Shown here: one piece after another, positions 38,148 through 47,489 of the stretch
Layout of the letters: each line of letters starts with the position of its first letter
How positions within the stretch are numbered: position 1 is the stretch's first letter
Source: Bacteroidales bacterium UBA5762
GTDB taxonomy: Bacteria; Bacteroidota; Bacteroidia; Bacteroidales; TTA-H9
DNA: 64,000 nt
Assembly (NCBI GenBank): GCA_002418865.1
Contig: DIEY01000098.1
Location: 13,806-77,805, forward strand
Direction of reading: 5' to 3'
Notes under the pieces: model-generated
Told to the model about the DNA's origin: nothing
Database searches by the model: none
Seen by the model: the letters and a program-made list of their open reading frames with translations, nothing else
Translations under genes and position numbers: made by a program

Positions 38148-38829
38148 AATATTTCTGGTTGAGGACGATCTTAATTTTGGAGCCATCTTGCAATCATACC
38201 TCGAACTCAACGATTATGAAGTAATATGGGTAAACGATGGCAAAGATGCCATGACGGCTTTTTATCAAGGAAAATTCGACATTTGTATTCTCGACGTCAT
38301 GCTACCCAATGTTGATGGTTTTAGCATCGCAAAAGAAATCAAACATTTTCAGCCCGACATTCCCCTTATCTTTCTTACTGCAAAAACACTTAAAAATGAT
38401 GTTTTGGAAGGGTTTAAATTGGGAGCCGACGATTACATTACAAAACCTTTCGATAGCGATGTGTTGCTTTATAAGATCAAAGCCATATTGAAACGGCATG
38501 GTCAACTTTCTCACAAGGAAGAACAAAGAGAATTCAAAATTGGGGAATATCGCTTCGATGCATTTCTGCGCATTATTACTCATCATGATGAAAGCCGCAA
38601 GATCAGTCCCAAAGAAGCCGAGCTCCTCAAGATGCTCTGTATAAACATGAACGATATTGTGCCTCGTGAGCTTGCCTTAAAAACCATTTGGGGAGATGAC
38701 AATTATTTTACTACTCGAAGTATGGATGTGTTTATTACGAAATTACGAAAATATCTCAGTAAAGACCCCAATGTAGAGATAGAAAATATACATGGAACAG
38801 GATACAGGCTTTTACTGAAAAACTCTTAA
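38128..38829 (+). CDS. OmpR-family response regulator
   Basis: A 233-residue regulator from the start MNQQTIKIFLVEDD. The receiver domain (about residues 5-120) has the acidic pair EDD, the phosphorylated Asp in FDICILDVMLPN, LTAK and the KPFDSD Lys. A winged-helix OmpR/PhoB DNA-binding domain follows and ends in the typical GTGYRLLLKNS. Starts upstream of 38125 would lie deep inside the kinase gene and are rejected; ATG codons at 38125 and 38128 are both usable. The overlap with the kinase gene suggests translational coupling. Confidence 0.93.
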   Translation: MNQQTIKIFLVEDDLNFGAILQSYLELNDYEVIWVNDGKDAMTAFYQGKFDICILDVMLPNVDGFSIAKEIKHFQPDIPLIFLTAKTLKNDVLEGFKLGADDYITKPFDSDVLLYKIKAILKRHGQLSHKEEQREFKIGEYRFDAFLRIITHHDESRKISPKEAELLKMLCINMNDIVPRELALKTIWGDDNYFTTRSMDVFITKLRKYLSKDPNVEIENIHGTGYRLLLKNS

Positions 38830-38891
38830 AACCCGAAAAACTCGAACCTTACTTGATAAATCTTCGAAATTCCCTGAAAGAAAAATCGAAT

Positions 38892-39857
38892 CTATTTTGG
38901 TGTATGTATTCTTTTGTAGTTGGTAAGAAATTGAAGAACATTCCTCTTAATTCTTTCTTCTACATTTTCAAGTGGAGATTTAATGAATTTTTCTCCTGTA
39001 ATTTTTTCATAAAGCTCGATATACCTTTCTGATACACTATTTACGAAATCATCATCCATAATAGGAATTTGTTGTCCAGGTTGGCCCATGAAGCCTCTTT
39101 CCATAAGCCATTCTCTCACAAATTCTTTCGAAAGTTGTAGCTGAGGCTGACCTTTAGAAAAACGTTCTTCGTAACCTTCAGCATAGAAATAACGAGATGA
39201 ATCGGGAGTATGAACCTCGTCGATGAGATAGATTTCACCATCTTTATTGCCAAATTCATATTTTGTATCCACTAGAATAAGTCCTTTTTGGGCAGCCATC
39301 ATCGAACCCCTTTCGAAAAGGAGGCGTGTATATTCTTCAATCTGTATATAATCTTCTTCGGGTATTAATCCATTTTGGATGATTTCGTCGCGGGAGATAT
39401 CCATATCGTGTCCTTCGGTGGCTTTAGTAGTGGGAGTTATGATGGGTTGTGGAAATCGTTGATGTTCTTTCATGCCTTCGGGCAGAGGAACTCCGCAAAT
39501 TTGTCGGGCTCCTTTTTGATAAGCTCTCCATGAGCTACCAGTTAAATAAGCCCTGATGATCATTTCCACAGGATAAGGTTTGCATAAGTAACCCGTAGTA
39601 GCCATGGGATCTGGAGTGTTGATCTTCCAATTGGGAACAATGTCGGATGTGGCATCCAAAAAGTAAGAGGCGATTTGGTTTAAAACCTGTCCCTTGTAAG
39701 GTATGGCTCTTGGCAAAACGACGTCGAAAGCCGAAATCCTGTCGGTTGCTATCATTACCAGAAGGTCATCTACAAAATAGACATCGCGTACTTTGCCATG
39801 ATATACTTTTGTTTGTCCGGGGAATTGGTAATTGGTTTCAAGAACTGCGTTATACAT
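38892..39857 (-). CDS. purC: Phosphoribosylaminoimidazole-succinocarboxamide synthase
   Basis: SAICAR synthetase, the purine-pathway ligase that joins aspartate to CAIR using ATP. From the start [21 protein letters not shown] it has 321 residues, like the longer SAICAR synthetases. Motifs seen: [60 protein letters not shown] and [13 protein letters not shown] longer frame to 39932 would overlap phoH and is rejected. It lies 31 bases downstream of phoH in the same orientation and may share its transcript. Confidence 0.95.
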   Translation of the reverse strand: MYNAVLETNYQFPGQTKVYHGKVRDVYFVDDLLVMIATDRISAFDVVLPRAIPYKGQVLNQIASYFLDATSDIVPNWKINTPDPMATTGYLCKPYPVEMIIRAYLTGSSWRAYQKGARQICGVPLPEGMKEHQRFPQPIITPTTKATEGHDMDISRDEIIQNGLIPEEDYIQIEEYTRLLFERGSMMAAQKGLILVDTKYEFGNKDGEIYLIDEVHTPDSSRYFYAEGYEERFSKGQPQLQLSKEFVREWLMERGFMGQPGQQIPIMDDDFVNSVSERYIELYEKITGEKFIKSPLENVEERIKRNVLQFLTNYKRIHTPK

Positions 39858-39888
39858 AGATATTGTAAGGTATCTTAATGAATTAAAT

Positions 39889-40875
39889 TTAGGTTTTGTT
39901 AGTATTGTTGGTTTGATGTTGGGCATTGTCACGGCCGTAGGCTTCTACGATGTCTTTTACTAAACGGTGCCTAACAATATCGCGTTCGTCGAGAAAGACG
40001 AAATCGATTCCCTGAATGCCCTTCAGAATTTGAGTGGCATGAATAAGACCCGATTTTTGGGATGGGGGGAGGTCAATTTGGGTGATATCGCCTGTGATGA
40101 TAAACTTAGCATTGCGCCCCATACGCGTGAGAAACATTTTTAATTGGTTGAGGGTTGCATTTTGTGCTTCATCGAGGATAGCAAAAGCGTGGTCGAGGGT
40201 GCGTCCTCTCATAAAAGCCAGAGGAGCAACCTCTATGGTCCCATCTTCGAGATAAGTAAGTAATTTCTGTGTTGGAAGCATATCGCGCAAAGCATCATAC
40301 AATGGCTGAAGATAAGGATCGAGTTTGTCTTTTAAATCGCCGGGAAGAAAACCAAGATTTTCACCTGCTTCGACGGCAGGCCGCGTGAGAATGATTCGCT
40401 TAACTTCCCTGTTCTTTAAAGCTTTAACGGCAAGCGCAACTGCTGTATAGGTTTTCCCTGTGCCTGCCGGCCCAATGGCAAATACCATGTCATTCTTCTG
40501 GCTACTTTCGACTAACATTCGTTGATTAACTGTACGTGCCCTTACCTGCAATCCATGATTTCCATATACCAGAATATCATTCCCTTCTATGGGTCTTACC
40601 TGATTATTTTCATCTTCTTCCTGGCCATTACCGAAGATTTCGAAAAGATCGTTCTCAGTGATTTTACCAAATTCATCGTAATGCACCAATAAAAGCCCAA
40701 AAAGTCGGTCAAATAAATCGATCTGCGATTTTTCACCAATAATTTTGATTACATCTCCACGGGCTATAATTTTTAGTTTTGGGAAACGATCCTTTATTAA
40801 ATTTAAATACCGATCGTTAGGACCATATATTTCGAGTGGGCTATAGGATTCAATTGAGATAATTCTTTCGTTCAT
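39889..40875 (-). CDS. phoH: PhoH family ATPase
   Basis: A 328-residue cytosolic NTPase of the PhoH/PhoL type. An N-terminal KH-like part (about residues 1-110) precedes the ATPase with Walker [31 protein letters not shown], Walker B DEAQNAT and the [11 protein letters not shown] stretch. PhoH-like proteins are linked to RNA metabolism and ribosome quality control; the exact role is not settled. It is divergent from the SAM hydrolase gene, with back-to-back -7 boxes at 40923-40930 and 40938-40945. Confidence 0.92.
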   Translation of the reverse strand: MNERIISIESYSPLEIYGPNDRYLNLIKDRFPKLKIIARGDVIKIIGEKSQIDLFDRLFGLLLVHYDEFGKITENDLFEIFGNGQEEDENNQVRPIEGNDILVYGNHGLQVRARTVNQRMLVESSQKNDMVFAIGPAGTGKTYTAVALAVKALKNREVKRIILTRPAVEAGENLGFLPGDLKDKLDPYLQPLYDALRDMLPTQKLLTYLEDGTIEVAPLAFMRGRTLDHAFAILDEAQNATLNQLKMFLTRMGRNAKFIITGDITQIDLPPSQKSGLIHATQILKGIQGIDFVFLDERDIVRHRLVKDIVEAYGRDNAQHQTNNTNKT

Positions 40876-40922
40876 CCTGTTTACTTCAACACTTTACTTG
40901 GGTTTTAAAATTGTGATTTTAG

Positions 40923-40930
40923 TAATTTTG
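40923..40930 (+). promoter_or_regulatory. -7 promoter box of the SAM hydrolase gene
   Basis: TAATTTTG, 47 bases before the ATG at 40978, back to back with the phoH box only 7 bases away. Confidence 0.45.
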
Positions 40931-40937
40931 GAGTTCG

Positions 40938-40945
40938 CAAAGTTA
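40938..40945 (-). promoter_or_regulatory. -7 promoter box of phoH
   Basis: TAACTTTG on the minus strand ends 62 bases before the phoH start. Confidence 0.45.
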
Positions 40946-40977
40946 CATTAAAAAATTACGGAATTATCTCATCTTAA

Positions 40978-41757
40978 ATGCCAATCATTACACTTACAAG
41001 CGACTGGGGATTAAAGGACCATTATCTGGCAGCAGTAAAAGCGGCTATCTTAAGCCGTATGCCTGAAGTAAAAATCATTGATATCAGCCATCAAATACCA
41101 CCTTTCGATTTGAACCAGGCTTCATTTATTATTAGAAACTGTTGGAAGGCTTTTCCCCAAGGTACGGTACATATAATTGGAATTAATACAGAGGCTGGGA
41201 TTAAATCCCCGCATATTGCTTTAGAAGCAGAAGGGCATTATTTTATTGGTGCAGATAATGGAATTTTTAGTTTGATTTTCGATAAAGAGCCCGAACACAT
41301 TATCGAATTAGAAATAATTCAGGATAGCGAGTATTTTACTTTCTCTACCCGAGATGTTTTTGTGAAAGCCGCGTTGTATCTATTAAAAGGAAATCCCATC
41401 GAGGGTTTGGGCTTGCCTCGTCTTAGTCTGAATCCTTGCACCCCCTTTCAACCAGTTATCAACCAAAATTCTATCACGGGTAAAGTAATTTATGTTGATG
41501 TTTATGAGAATGTTTTTACCAATATCAGTCGTGAAATGTTTCAGCAAATCGTCAAGGGAAGGCGTTTTCATATTGAGCTTGGATATAGTAGAAATACGAT
41601 TCACAAGATTTCAGAGGCTTATAGTGATGTTCCTGAAGGTGAAATATTAGCACTTTTTTCGAGTACAGGTCTATTACAAATAGCTATCAATCGCGGGAAT
41701 GCCTCGGGTTTGCTTGGCCTTGGCCTTGATGATAATGTTCGAATTGTTTTTGAATAA
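40978..41757 (+). CDS. S-adenosyl-L-methionine hydrolase (DUF62, SAM hydroxide adenosyltransferase)
   Basis: A 259-residue member of the DUF62/fluorinase-chlorinase fold that uses hydroxide to split SAM into adenosine and methionine. Family motifs are present at the start (ITLTSDWGLKDHYLAAVKAAIL), at DISHQIPPFDLNQASF, at FIGADNGIFSLIF and in the C-terminal half (VIYVDVYENVFTNIS). It is not likely a halogenase: the family in non-marine bacteria acts as a hydrolase. It is monocistronic and divergent from phoH. Confidence 0.9.
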   Translation: MPIITLTSDWGLKDHYLAAVKAAILSRMPEVKIIDISHQIPPFDLNQASFIIRNCWKAFPQGTVHIIGINTEAGIKSPHIALEAEGHYFIGADNGIFSLIFDKEPEHIIELEIIQDSEYFTFSTRDVFVKAALYLLKGNPIEGLGLPRLSLNPCTPFQPVINQNSITGKVIYVDVYENVFTNISREMFQQIVKGRRFHIELGYSRNTIHKISEAYSDVPEGEILALFSSTGLLQIAINRGNASGLLGLGLDDNVRIVFE

Positions 41758-42111
41758 AATAGGGTTGTCATGGTTTTCTGAAAAGAGAAAAACTTGAAGA
41801 AATAAGGCGATGGAATTTATTATAGGAAAACAGCTGTGGAAATGGTTAGAATAATATTCATTCGTAACTTGTGAGGTCTATTGATAAGATATCCAAGCCT
41901 CAAACCTAAGGATTTTCGAAGTTGGGTATTCACTTCACAACCTCTTTCTTTCTACCTAATTTTCTCTATTTCTTGAATTCAGTTTACTCCCTTTCATTAC
42001 TACTGTGCCATAAAAAATCATTGAACCAACCATTGAGTTGTTTATTTCAATTTTTATGGTTATAAGCATTCATGCTTTTAAAAAGTAATAACCCGATGAC
42101 TAACAGAAATT
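41758..42111. other. Intergenic region between convergent genes
   Basis: A stretch of 354 A+T-rich bases. No reading frame, hairpin terminator or repeat was recognised. Confidence 0.5.
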
Positions 42112-42585
42112 CTAATTAGTGATATATAACCTTCCGAAATTAGCGTCATACATGGTTTTGTATTGTTTCAGCGGAATTGTAGCCAAACTTCCTTCCATGG
42201 GTGTGCCATCGAGGAGAAGAAAACTCGATTTGCAACAGGTATCGCGTGCAATCAAGCCTGAAGGATCAATCACCAATTTCGAGCAAGGTTTATCCCAATC
42301 GTAGGTACATGTTCTCTCGAAAGCTAAATATTGATTGTCGATAACATGATAGACTATGATTCCGCGATAACCTCCTTTGATCAAGGTGTAATTTCCGGGT
42401 ATATTCAGGTTTCCATACTCGATGGAGGCAGGATTGATGACGATATTTACATACACATCGGGAATGGGAGAGCTGCTGTTGTCGTCGTTGCAGCTTAAAG
42501 AAAGAAGAAGTATACAGGATACGAGAAATATGGCGGCTACACTTTTGTTAAAACTAAAATTGATATGATCAGTCAAGATGGTCAT
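42112..42585 (-). CDS. Rieske-like lipoprotein lacking the His ligands
   Basis: A 157-residue lipoprotein (signal peptide, lipobox LSLSC, Cys 32). The fold pattern follows Rieske ferredoxins: GGYRGIIVYHV, LAFERTC-TYD (box I region, Cys 93), IDPSGL and TCCKSSFLLLDGTPMEG (box II region, Cys 117 and 118) with a PLKQYKT end. The two His residues that bind one iron of a Rieske [2Fe-2S] cluster are replaced by Tyr 95 and Cys 118, and an extra Cys 101 is present, so a four-Cys site is possible. The family appears in Bacteroidota but its function is unknown. A -7 box (TATCTTTG) lies 24 bases upstream. Confidence 0.6.
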   Translation of the reverse strand: MTILTDHINFSFNKSVAAIFLVSCILLLSLSCNDDNSSSPIPDVYVNIVINPASIEYGNLNIPGNYTLIKGGYRGIIVYHVIDNQYLAFERTCTYDWDKPCSKLVIDPSGLIARDTCCKSSFLLLDGTPMEGSLATIPLKQYKTMYDANFGRLYITN

Positions 42586-42609
42586 CTTAAAATATTTTCT
42601 TTAAGTTTG

Positions 42610-42617
42610 CAAAGATA
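42610..42617 (-). promoter_or_regulatory. -7 promoter box of the Rieske-like lipoprotein gene
   Basis: TATCTTTG on the minus strand ends 24 bases before the start at 42585. Confidence 0.45.
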
Positions 42618-42646
42618 ATGCCTTTATCTTGTGATGGAGGGAATAT

Positions 42647-42964
42647 ATGATGCGAAGGCGGGAATGCTGCAGAATAATGATATTGTTGACCTTAGCCATT
42701 TTAATCGGCTTTGGGTGCCGCACGCACCATAATCAAACAGTGAAGCAACAAAAAGCCATTGAAAAACGAATGGAAGAAAAGAGAAAGCAGGAACAGGCGC
42801 TTTATGAAAGTAAACTAAAAAGGCATGAAAAAATTCAAAGTGCAGAAGGGCGAAAATTAATCCAGCAAGCCAACGATCATCGCAACCAATTAGACAAACA
42901 AAATGGCAAAAAGAAATTTTCGTTGAAAAAACTTTTTAGTGAAGATGAGCCTACTTGTAAATAG
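42647..42964 (+). CDS. Small charged lipoprotein of unknown function
   Basis: A protein of 105 residues. It starts MMRRRECCRIM, then has a hydrophobic segment ending in a lipobox-like FGC (about residue 24). The rest is highly charged and helical (QKAIEKRMEEKRKQEQAL, SKLKRHEKIQSAEGR), ending in a Lys-rich stretch and a lone Cys near the C-terminus. No family was recognised. It is divergent from the Rieske-like gene, the two starts being 61 bases apart. Confidence 0.6.
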   Translation: MMRRRECCRIMILLTLAILIGFGCRTHHNQTVKQQKAIEKRMEEKRKQEQALYESKLKRHEKIQSAEGRKLIQQANDHRNQLDKQNGKKKFSLKKLFSEDEPTCK

Positions 42965-43056
42965 AATGTGACATCACGGAGGTTTTTCCTATTTTTGTCA
43001 AACATATCCGAACCAATGAGATTTTGTATAATTTTACCCACTAATTTGTCATTTTC

Positions 43057-43518
43057 ATGGAAGACCTGATCATTCTCCTTTTATTTGTTGCCTGGATTGG
43101 CTACACCTTTTATAAGGAATCCGAGAAACAAAAGAAAATAAGGGAGGCTAAAACAGCCACTAAGCCTTTGGGCGAGCCCATGCAATCTGAAAATAAGAAT
43201 TTTGCCCCTCAGATGGAAGACACTGAGTTTGAGACTGAAGTTCTTTCACAAGGTAGTTCGGATGACTTTCGACCCATTATGGAAAAATATTCACCGGAAA
43301 AGGTAAGTGCAGAACATGCCTCTCCTTTGGAATATATACCATTGATAGATCAAATCAATCGTCCTGATTTTACCAGTATTGAGTATAATTCGAAGAATAT
43401 TTCAATACCTCAAGAGAATATAGAACAGCCAATAGAAGAAGACACATTCAGCGAGTTTTCCTTCGATTTAAAACAAGCCGTCATTTATTCAGCTATCCTT
43501 CAAAGACCCTATGATTAA
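43057..43518 (+). CDS. Small single-pass membrane protein of unknown function
   Basis: A 153-residue protein with one N-terminal membrane segment (LIILLLFVAWIGYTFY, about residues 4-20), then a Lys-rich stretch, and an acidic, probably disordered tail with many Glu, Ser and Pro. No domain was recognised. A TATTTTTG box lies about 60 bases upstream. It lies between the small lipoprotein gene and the TonB receptor; no link to either is apparent. Confidence 0.6.
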   Translation: MEDLIILLLFVAWIGYTFYKESEKQKKIREAKTATKPLGEPMQSENKNFAPQMEDTEFETEVLSQGSSDDFRPIMEKYSPEKVSAEHASPLEYIPLIDQINRPDFTSIEYNSKNISIPQENIEQPIEEDTFSEFSFDLKQAVIYSAILQRPYD

Positions 43519-43633
43519 AAACAGAAATCTAATAGATGACAAAATTTTTACAAAGTATCCTAAGGTTTATAATTAACTATAAATCAAGAAGAAGAAATAA
43601 TTGAAATGCTTTTTAACTTTTTAATGGCAACTT

Positions 43634-43641
43634 TATGTTTG
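43634..43641 (+). promoter_or_regulatory. -7 promoter box of the TonB receptor operon
   Basis: TATGTTTG fits TAnnTTTG and lies 74 bases before the ATG at 43716. Confidence 0.45.
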
Positions 43642-43715
43642 TAAAATAAATATAAATCTTTCTAATTTTACCGACTTTAAATGCACAACGCAAATCATCA
43701 ATAAATCTATCTGGT

Positions 43716-46700
43716 ATGATAAGAAAACTACTATTCACACTGGGTCTTGTACTGGCAGCCCAAGTGCTGGTATTTTCCCAGGCAACGGGTACCCTGAGGG
43801 GGAAAATTACTGACAAGGAGACGAAAGAACCCATACCATTTGCCAATGTAGTTATAGAAATGAATGGTGTGCAAGCAGGTGGTGCTACTTCTGATTTCGA
43901 AGGGAATTATGTCATTAAACCCATCACACCTGGGAAATATGATATAAGGTGTTCTTACGTTGGTTACAAAACTCTTTTAACCAAAGGTCTCATCATTGGT
44001 GCTGGGAAGATTGAATTTTATAATATTGAATTGGAGCCTACTACAGTAGCCTTGAGCGAAATAGAGGTTACAAGCTATAAAGTTCCTCTTATTGAGAAGG
44101 ACCAGACTTCAGTAGGGGCCACAGTAACTTCGGAGCAAATCGACAAAATGCCAAACCGATCTGCTACGGCAGTTGCAGTAACCATAGGAGGTGTGTTCTC
44201 AGCCGATGGTGAGCGTGGAAGTGTGAGAGGTGCACGAAGTGAGGCTACTGTAACTTACATAGATGGTGTTAAAGTTACTGGTTCGGCTAGTTTACCACCT
44301 TCTGCTATCGAACAAGTTTCGGTTATTATTTCGGGTTTACCTGCTCAATATGGAGATGCTACTTCTGGGGTCATCAACGTTACCACTAAGGGCCCTTCGA
44401 ATATTTATGCTGGAGGTTTCGAGGCCCAAACCTCTGAATTGCTCGATAATTTTGGGTATAACCGATTTGGATTTAATCTCCAAGGCCCCATCATCCGAAA
44501 AAAAAATAAGGAAACTGGAGAATCGAGAAGCATATTGGGATTCTTCCTGGCTGGTGATTTGACCCTTCAGGGAGATGCTGCCCCAAGTCCAATAGGTAGA
44601 TGGAAGGTAAAGGACGATGTACTGCAATACCTTAAAGAAAATCCACTTCGTCCTACCGGCTTAGGTTATGGAACCTATCCCAACGCTGCATTTTTGGGTC
44701 CTAATGATTTGGAACACGTAAAAAGTTCACAAAACGCTGATGCCTTTAGTATTAATCTCTCTGGGAAAATCGATCTGCGCTTAACTAATACTACAAATTT
44801 TACATTGGGAGGGTCAACGGTTTATTATAAAAGCAATGCCTTTGGATATTCACGTTCTTTGATGAATTGGGAGAACAACCCCTATCACGATGAATTAACT
44901 TATCGTGGCTATGCCAGATTTACTCAAAGGTTTCCCACTTCAGCCGATAGTAGATCTCTCATTAAAAATGTATATTATAGCCTGCAAGCTGATTTCACCA
45001 AGTTTCATTCAAAAAACCAAAGTGCCCAACATAAAGATAATCTCTTCAAATATGGATATTTGGGGAGATTCGATACTTATACCATGCGTTCCTACGAATT
45101 GGGAGGCGATACTATCAACGGGCAAGTTTATAGTAATGTTTATATTCATAATGGATATAGGGATACTATGGTTACTTTCCAGCCATCCGATTTCAATAGA
45201 GACTTGGCACGTTACACCGAAACTTATTACAATTTTTATCCCGATGTAACAGGCAACTGGGAAAATTTCGACCAAATACTTTTGGGTGGGGGTTATATAA
45301 ACGGAATGAGCCCCGATGCTATTTATTCTCTTTGGCAAGCACCTGGAACAGTTTATAATGGTTATAATGAATATGATGCCAATCAGATTGGATTCAATGG
45401 TATGTTTTCTGCCGATATTGGGAACCATGAAGTTCAATTTGGAATACAGTACGAACAAAGAAGTGAAAGCTACTTTGCTTATGCTCCTGTTAATTTTTGG
45501 CAGCTGATGCGAGGTCTTACTAACTTCCATATCCGTGAACTCGATAAATCCAATCCCGTTCTTGTTTCCCGTGATGGAGTCTTCCAAGATACTATTTATT
45601 ATTATAGAAAGTATGATGCTAATTCTCAGCGTACTTTCGACCGTAATTTGCGCAAGAAATTAGGTCTTCCTGTTGATGGTCTCGACTTTATTAATATAGA
45701 TTCTTATGATTTTGCCTCCAAAACCATCAATTATTACGACAAAGATGGGAATTTGAAAACTGTTACCATGGGCGAGGACTTATTTGATGTGAGCCTTTTT
45801 AGCGCCGATGAATTACTTAATGGTGGCAATTCTTATGTAGCTTATTATGGATATGACTATACTGGTAAAAAGCTCACTTCTCAACCCTCTTTCGAGGACT
45901 TTCTGACGAAGAAAAATGCCGATGGTGATTTTCTGCGCGAAGTTCCTGCCTTTCAACCCAATTACTTCGCTGGATATATTCAAGACAAATTTGCATTTAA
46001 AGATTTGATATTTAATGTAGGTGTGCGCGTCGACCGTTTTGATGCCAATCAATTGGTGCTGAAAGATCCTTATTCTATCTATCCGACACTTTCGGTTAAG
46101 GAGGTACAAAAGATTGGAGATCAGTCAATTACCCATCCAGGGAACATGGGGCCAGATTATGTAGTATATGTTGACAATGCGACCAATCCTACTTCCATCA
46201 CGGGTTACCGCAGTGGAAGCGTGTGGTACAATGCCAGCGGTATCGAAATTGCCGATCCTTACATTTTGGATGCCGGTTCGGGAGTAACTCCCTATCTACG
46301 AAATCCATCTAACCAAACTCTGCAAAAGGAGGCATTGCAGGATTATGAGCCCCAATGGGCTATCATGCCACGTATTTCATTCTCCTTTCCTATTTCCGAA
46401 GAAGCATTGTTCTTCGCTCATTACGACATACTTACCCAGCGTCCGCAAGGGCAAAACCGTTTCGATATCACCGATTATTACTTTTTTAGAACCCGTGGCA
46501 CTACCCTCGATAACCCAAATCTGAAATCCCCTAAGACTATTGACTATGAATTAGGTTTCAAGCAGAGATTGACTAACTCATCAGCCCTTACCTTATCGGC
46601 TTACTATAAAGAAATAAGGAATGAGATTCAGATTTATCGCTACTCAGGAGCTTATCCTCGTGATTATGTTTCTTATAACAACATCGACTTTGGAACTGTT

Positions 46701-47429
46701 AAAGGATTTACGGTTTCTTATGATTTAAGACGTACTAGTAACGTAACCTTGCGTGGTTCTTATACTTTGCAGTTTGCTGATGGGACGGGTTCGAGTCCCA
46801 CTACTGCAGCAGCTTTGATAGCAGCTCGACTTCCAAATCTTCGTACTCCTATGCCTCTTGCATGGGATAGACGCCACAGCTTCAATGTCAATATCGATTA
46901 CCGTTATGGAGAAGGGAAAGAATATAATGGACCTCGTATCAACCGTAAAAACAAGCCACCTATTGAATTGCTCAGAAATACCGGCATAAATTTCACAGTT
47001 ATCGGTGGTTCAGGAACACCCTATACCCGCTCTGAAAATATTACTTCAGCCATTAGCGGTGGTACCCGCTTATTAAAAGGTAGTTTCTATGGTTCACGAC
47101 TACCATGGCAATTTAGAATCGATGCTAAACTCGACAAAGACATCAATATTGTATGGAAAAAGAATGAAGGTGAGAAACCTAAGGAATCGATGTTGAATAT
47201 TTATTTACAGATGCTTAATATTTTTAATTTCAAGAATGTTATGGCTGTATATCCCGCTACGGGTAACCCCGACGACGATGGTTATCTCGCTGCCGCCGAA
47301 TGGCAAAGGGAAATTAATCAGCAACTGAATCCCGATACCTACCGCCAACTCTATCAAATTTATATCAATAATCCCGATAATTACAGCAGCCCGAGAATGA
47401 TTCGTCTTGGATTGATTTTTAACTTTTAA
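43716..47429 (+). CDS. TonB-dependent receptor with carboxypeptidase-regulatory-like N-terminus
   Basis: A 1237-residue outer-membrane receptor. The signal peptide (about residues 1-23, VLVFSQA) is followed by a CarboxypepD_reg-like domain (about 25-110, GTLRGKITDKETKEPIPFANV). The plug domain comes next, with YGDATSGVINVTTKG near residue 215, and then a long beta barrel ending in the aromatic LIFNF. No SusD partner is adjacent. It is instead followed by a giant secreted protein and a PorV-like protein. It could import a ligand or help present the secreted protein. The genes are spaced 60 and 53 bases apart (to the chosen starts) and probably form an operon. Confidence 0.92.
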   Translation: MIRKLLFTLGLVLAAQVLVFSQATGTLRGKITDKETKEPIPFANVVIEMNGVQAGGATSDFEGNYVIKPITPGKYDIRCSYVGYKTLLTKGLIIGAGKIEFYNIELEPTTVALSEIEVTSYKVPLIEKDQTSVGATVTSEQIDKMPNRSATAVAVTIGGVFSADGERGSVRGARSEATVTYIDGVKVTGSASLPPSAIEQVSVIISGLPAQYGDATSGVINVTTKGPSNIYAGGFEAQTSELLDNFGYNRFGFNLQGPIIRKKNKETGESRSILGFFLAGDLTLQGDAAPSPIGRWKVKDDVLQYLKENPLRPTGLGYGTYPNAAFLGPNDLEHVKSSQNADAFSINLSGKIDLRLTNTTNFTLGGSTVYYKSNAFGYSRSLMNWENNPYHDELTYRGYARFTQRFPTSADSRSLIKNVYYSLQADFTKFHSKNQSAQHKDNLFKYGYLGRFDTYTMRSYELGGDTINGQVYSNVYIHNGYRDTMVTFQPSDFNRDLARYTETYYNFYPDVTGNWENFDQILLGGGYINGMSPDAIYSLWQAPGTVYNGYNEYDANQIGFNGMFSADIGNHEVQFGIQYEQRSESYFAYAPVNFWQLMRGLTNFHIRELDKSNPVLVSRDGVFQDTIYYYRKYDANSQRTFDRNLRKKLGLPVDGLDFINIDSYDFASKTINYYDKDGNLKTVTMGEDLFDVSLFSADELLNGGNSYVAYYGYDYTGKKLTSQPSFEDFLTKKNADGDFLREVPAFQPNYFAGYIQDKFAFKDLIFNVGVRVDRFDANQLVLKDPYSIYPTLSVKEVQKIGDQSITHPGNMGPDYVVYVDNATNPTSITGYRSGSVWYNASGIEIADPYILDAGSGVTPYLRNPSNQTLQKEALQDYEPQWAIMPRISFSFPISEEALFFAHYDILTQRPQGQNRFDITDYYFFRTRGTTLDNPNLKSPKTIDYELGFKQRLTNSSALTLSAYYKEIRNEIQIYRYSGAYPRDYVSYNNIDFGTVKGFTVSYDLRRTSNVTLRGSYTLQFADGTGSSPTTAAALIAARLPNLRTPMPLAWDRRHSFNVNIDYRYGEGKEYNGPRINRKNKPPIELLRNTGINFTVIGGSGTPYTRSENITSAISGGTRLLKGSFYGSRLPWQFRIDAKLDKDINIVWKKNEGEKPKESMLNIYLQMLNIFNFKNVMAVYPATGNPDDDGYLAAAEWQREINQQLNPDTYRQLYQIYINNPDNYSSPRMIRLGLIFNF

Positions 47430-47489
47430 ATTCCATTAAATGGTCAATTTGTTAGCTTTGATTGGAAAATAAATAAAATAAAGAATAAG

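Noticed and set aside
39858..39932. N-terminal extension of purC
   Set aside because: It would overlap phoH and lacks similarity to SAICAR synthetases; the internal ATG at 39857 fits the family.
40978..41757. SAM-dependent halogenase (fluorinase/chlorinase)
   Set aside because: The fold is shared, but nothing in the sequence or neighbourhood points to halogen use; the hydrolase activity of DUF62 is the safer call.
45009..45587. A 192-codon minus-strand frame inside the TonB receptor gene
   Set aside because: Its residues (rich in Ile, Ser and Thr with no domain) are the antisense reading of beta-barrel codons, and no promoter precedes it.
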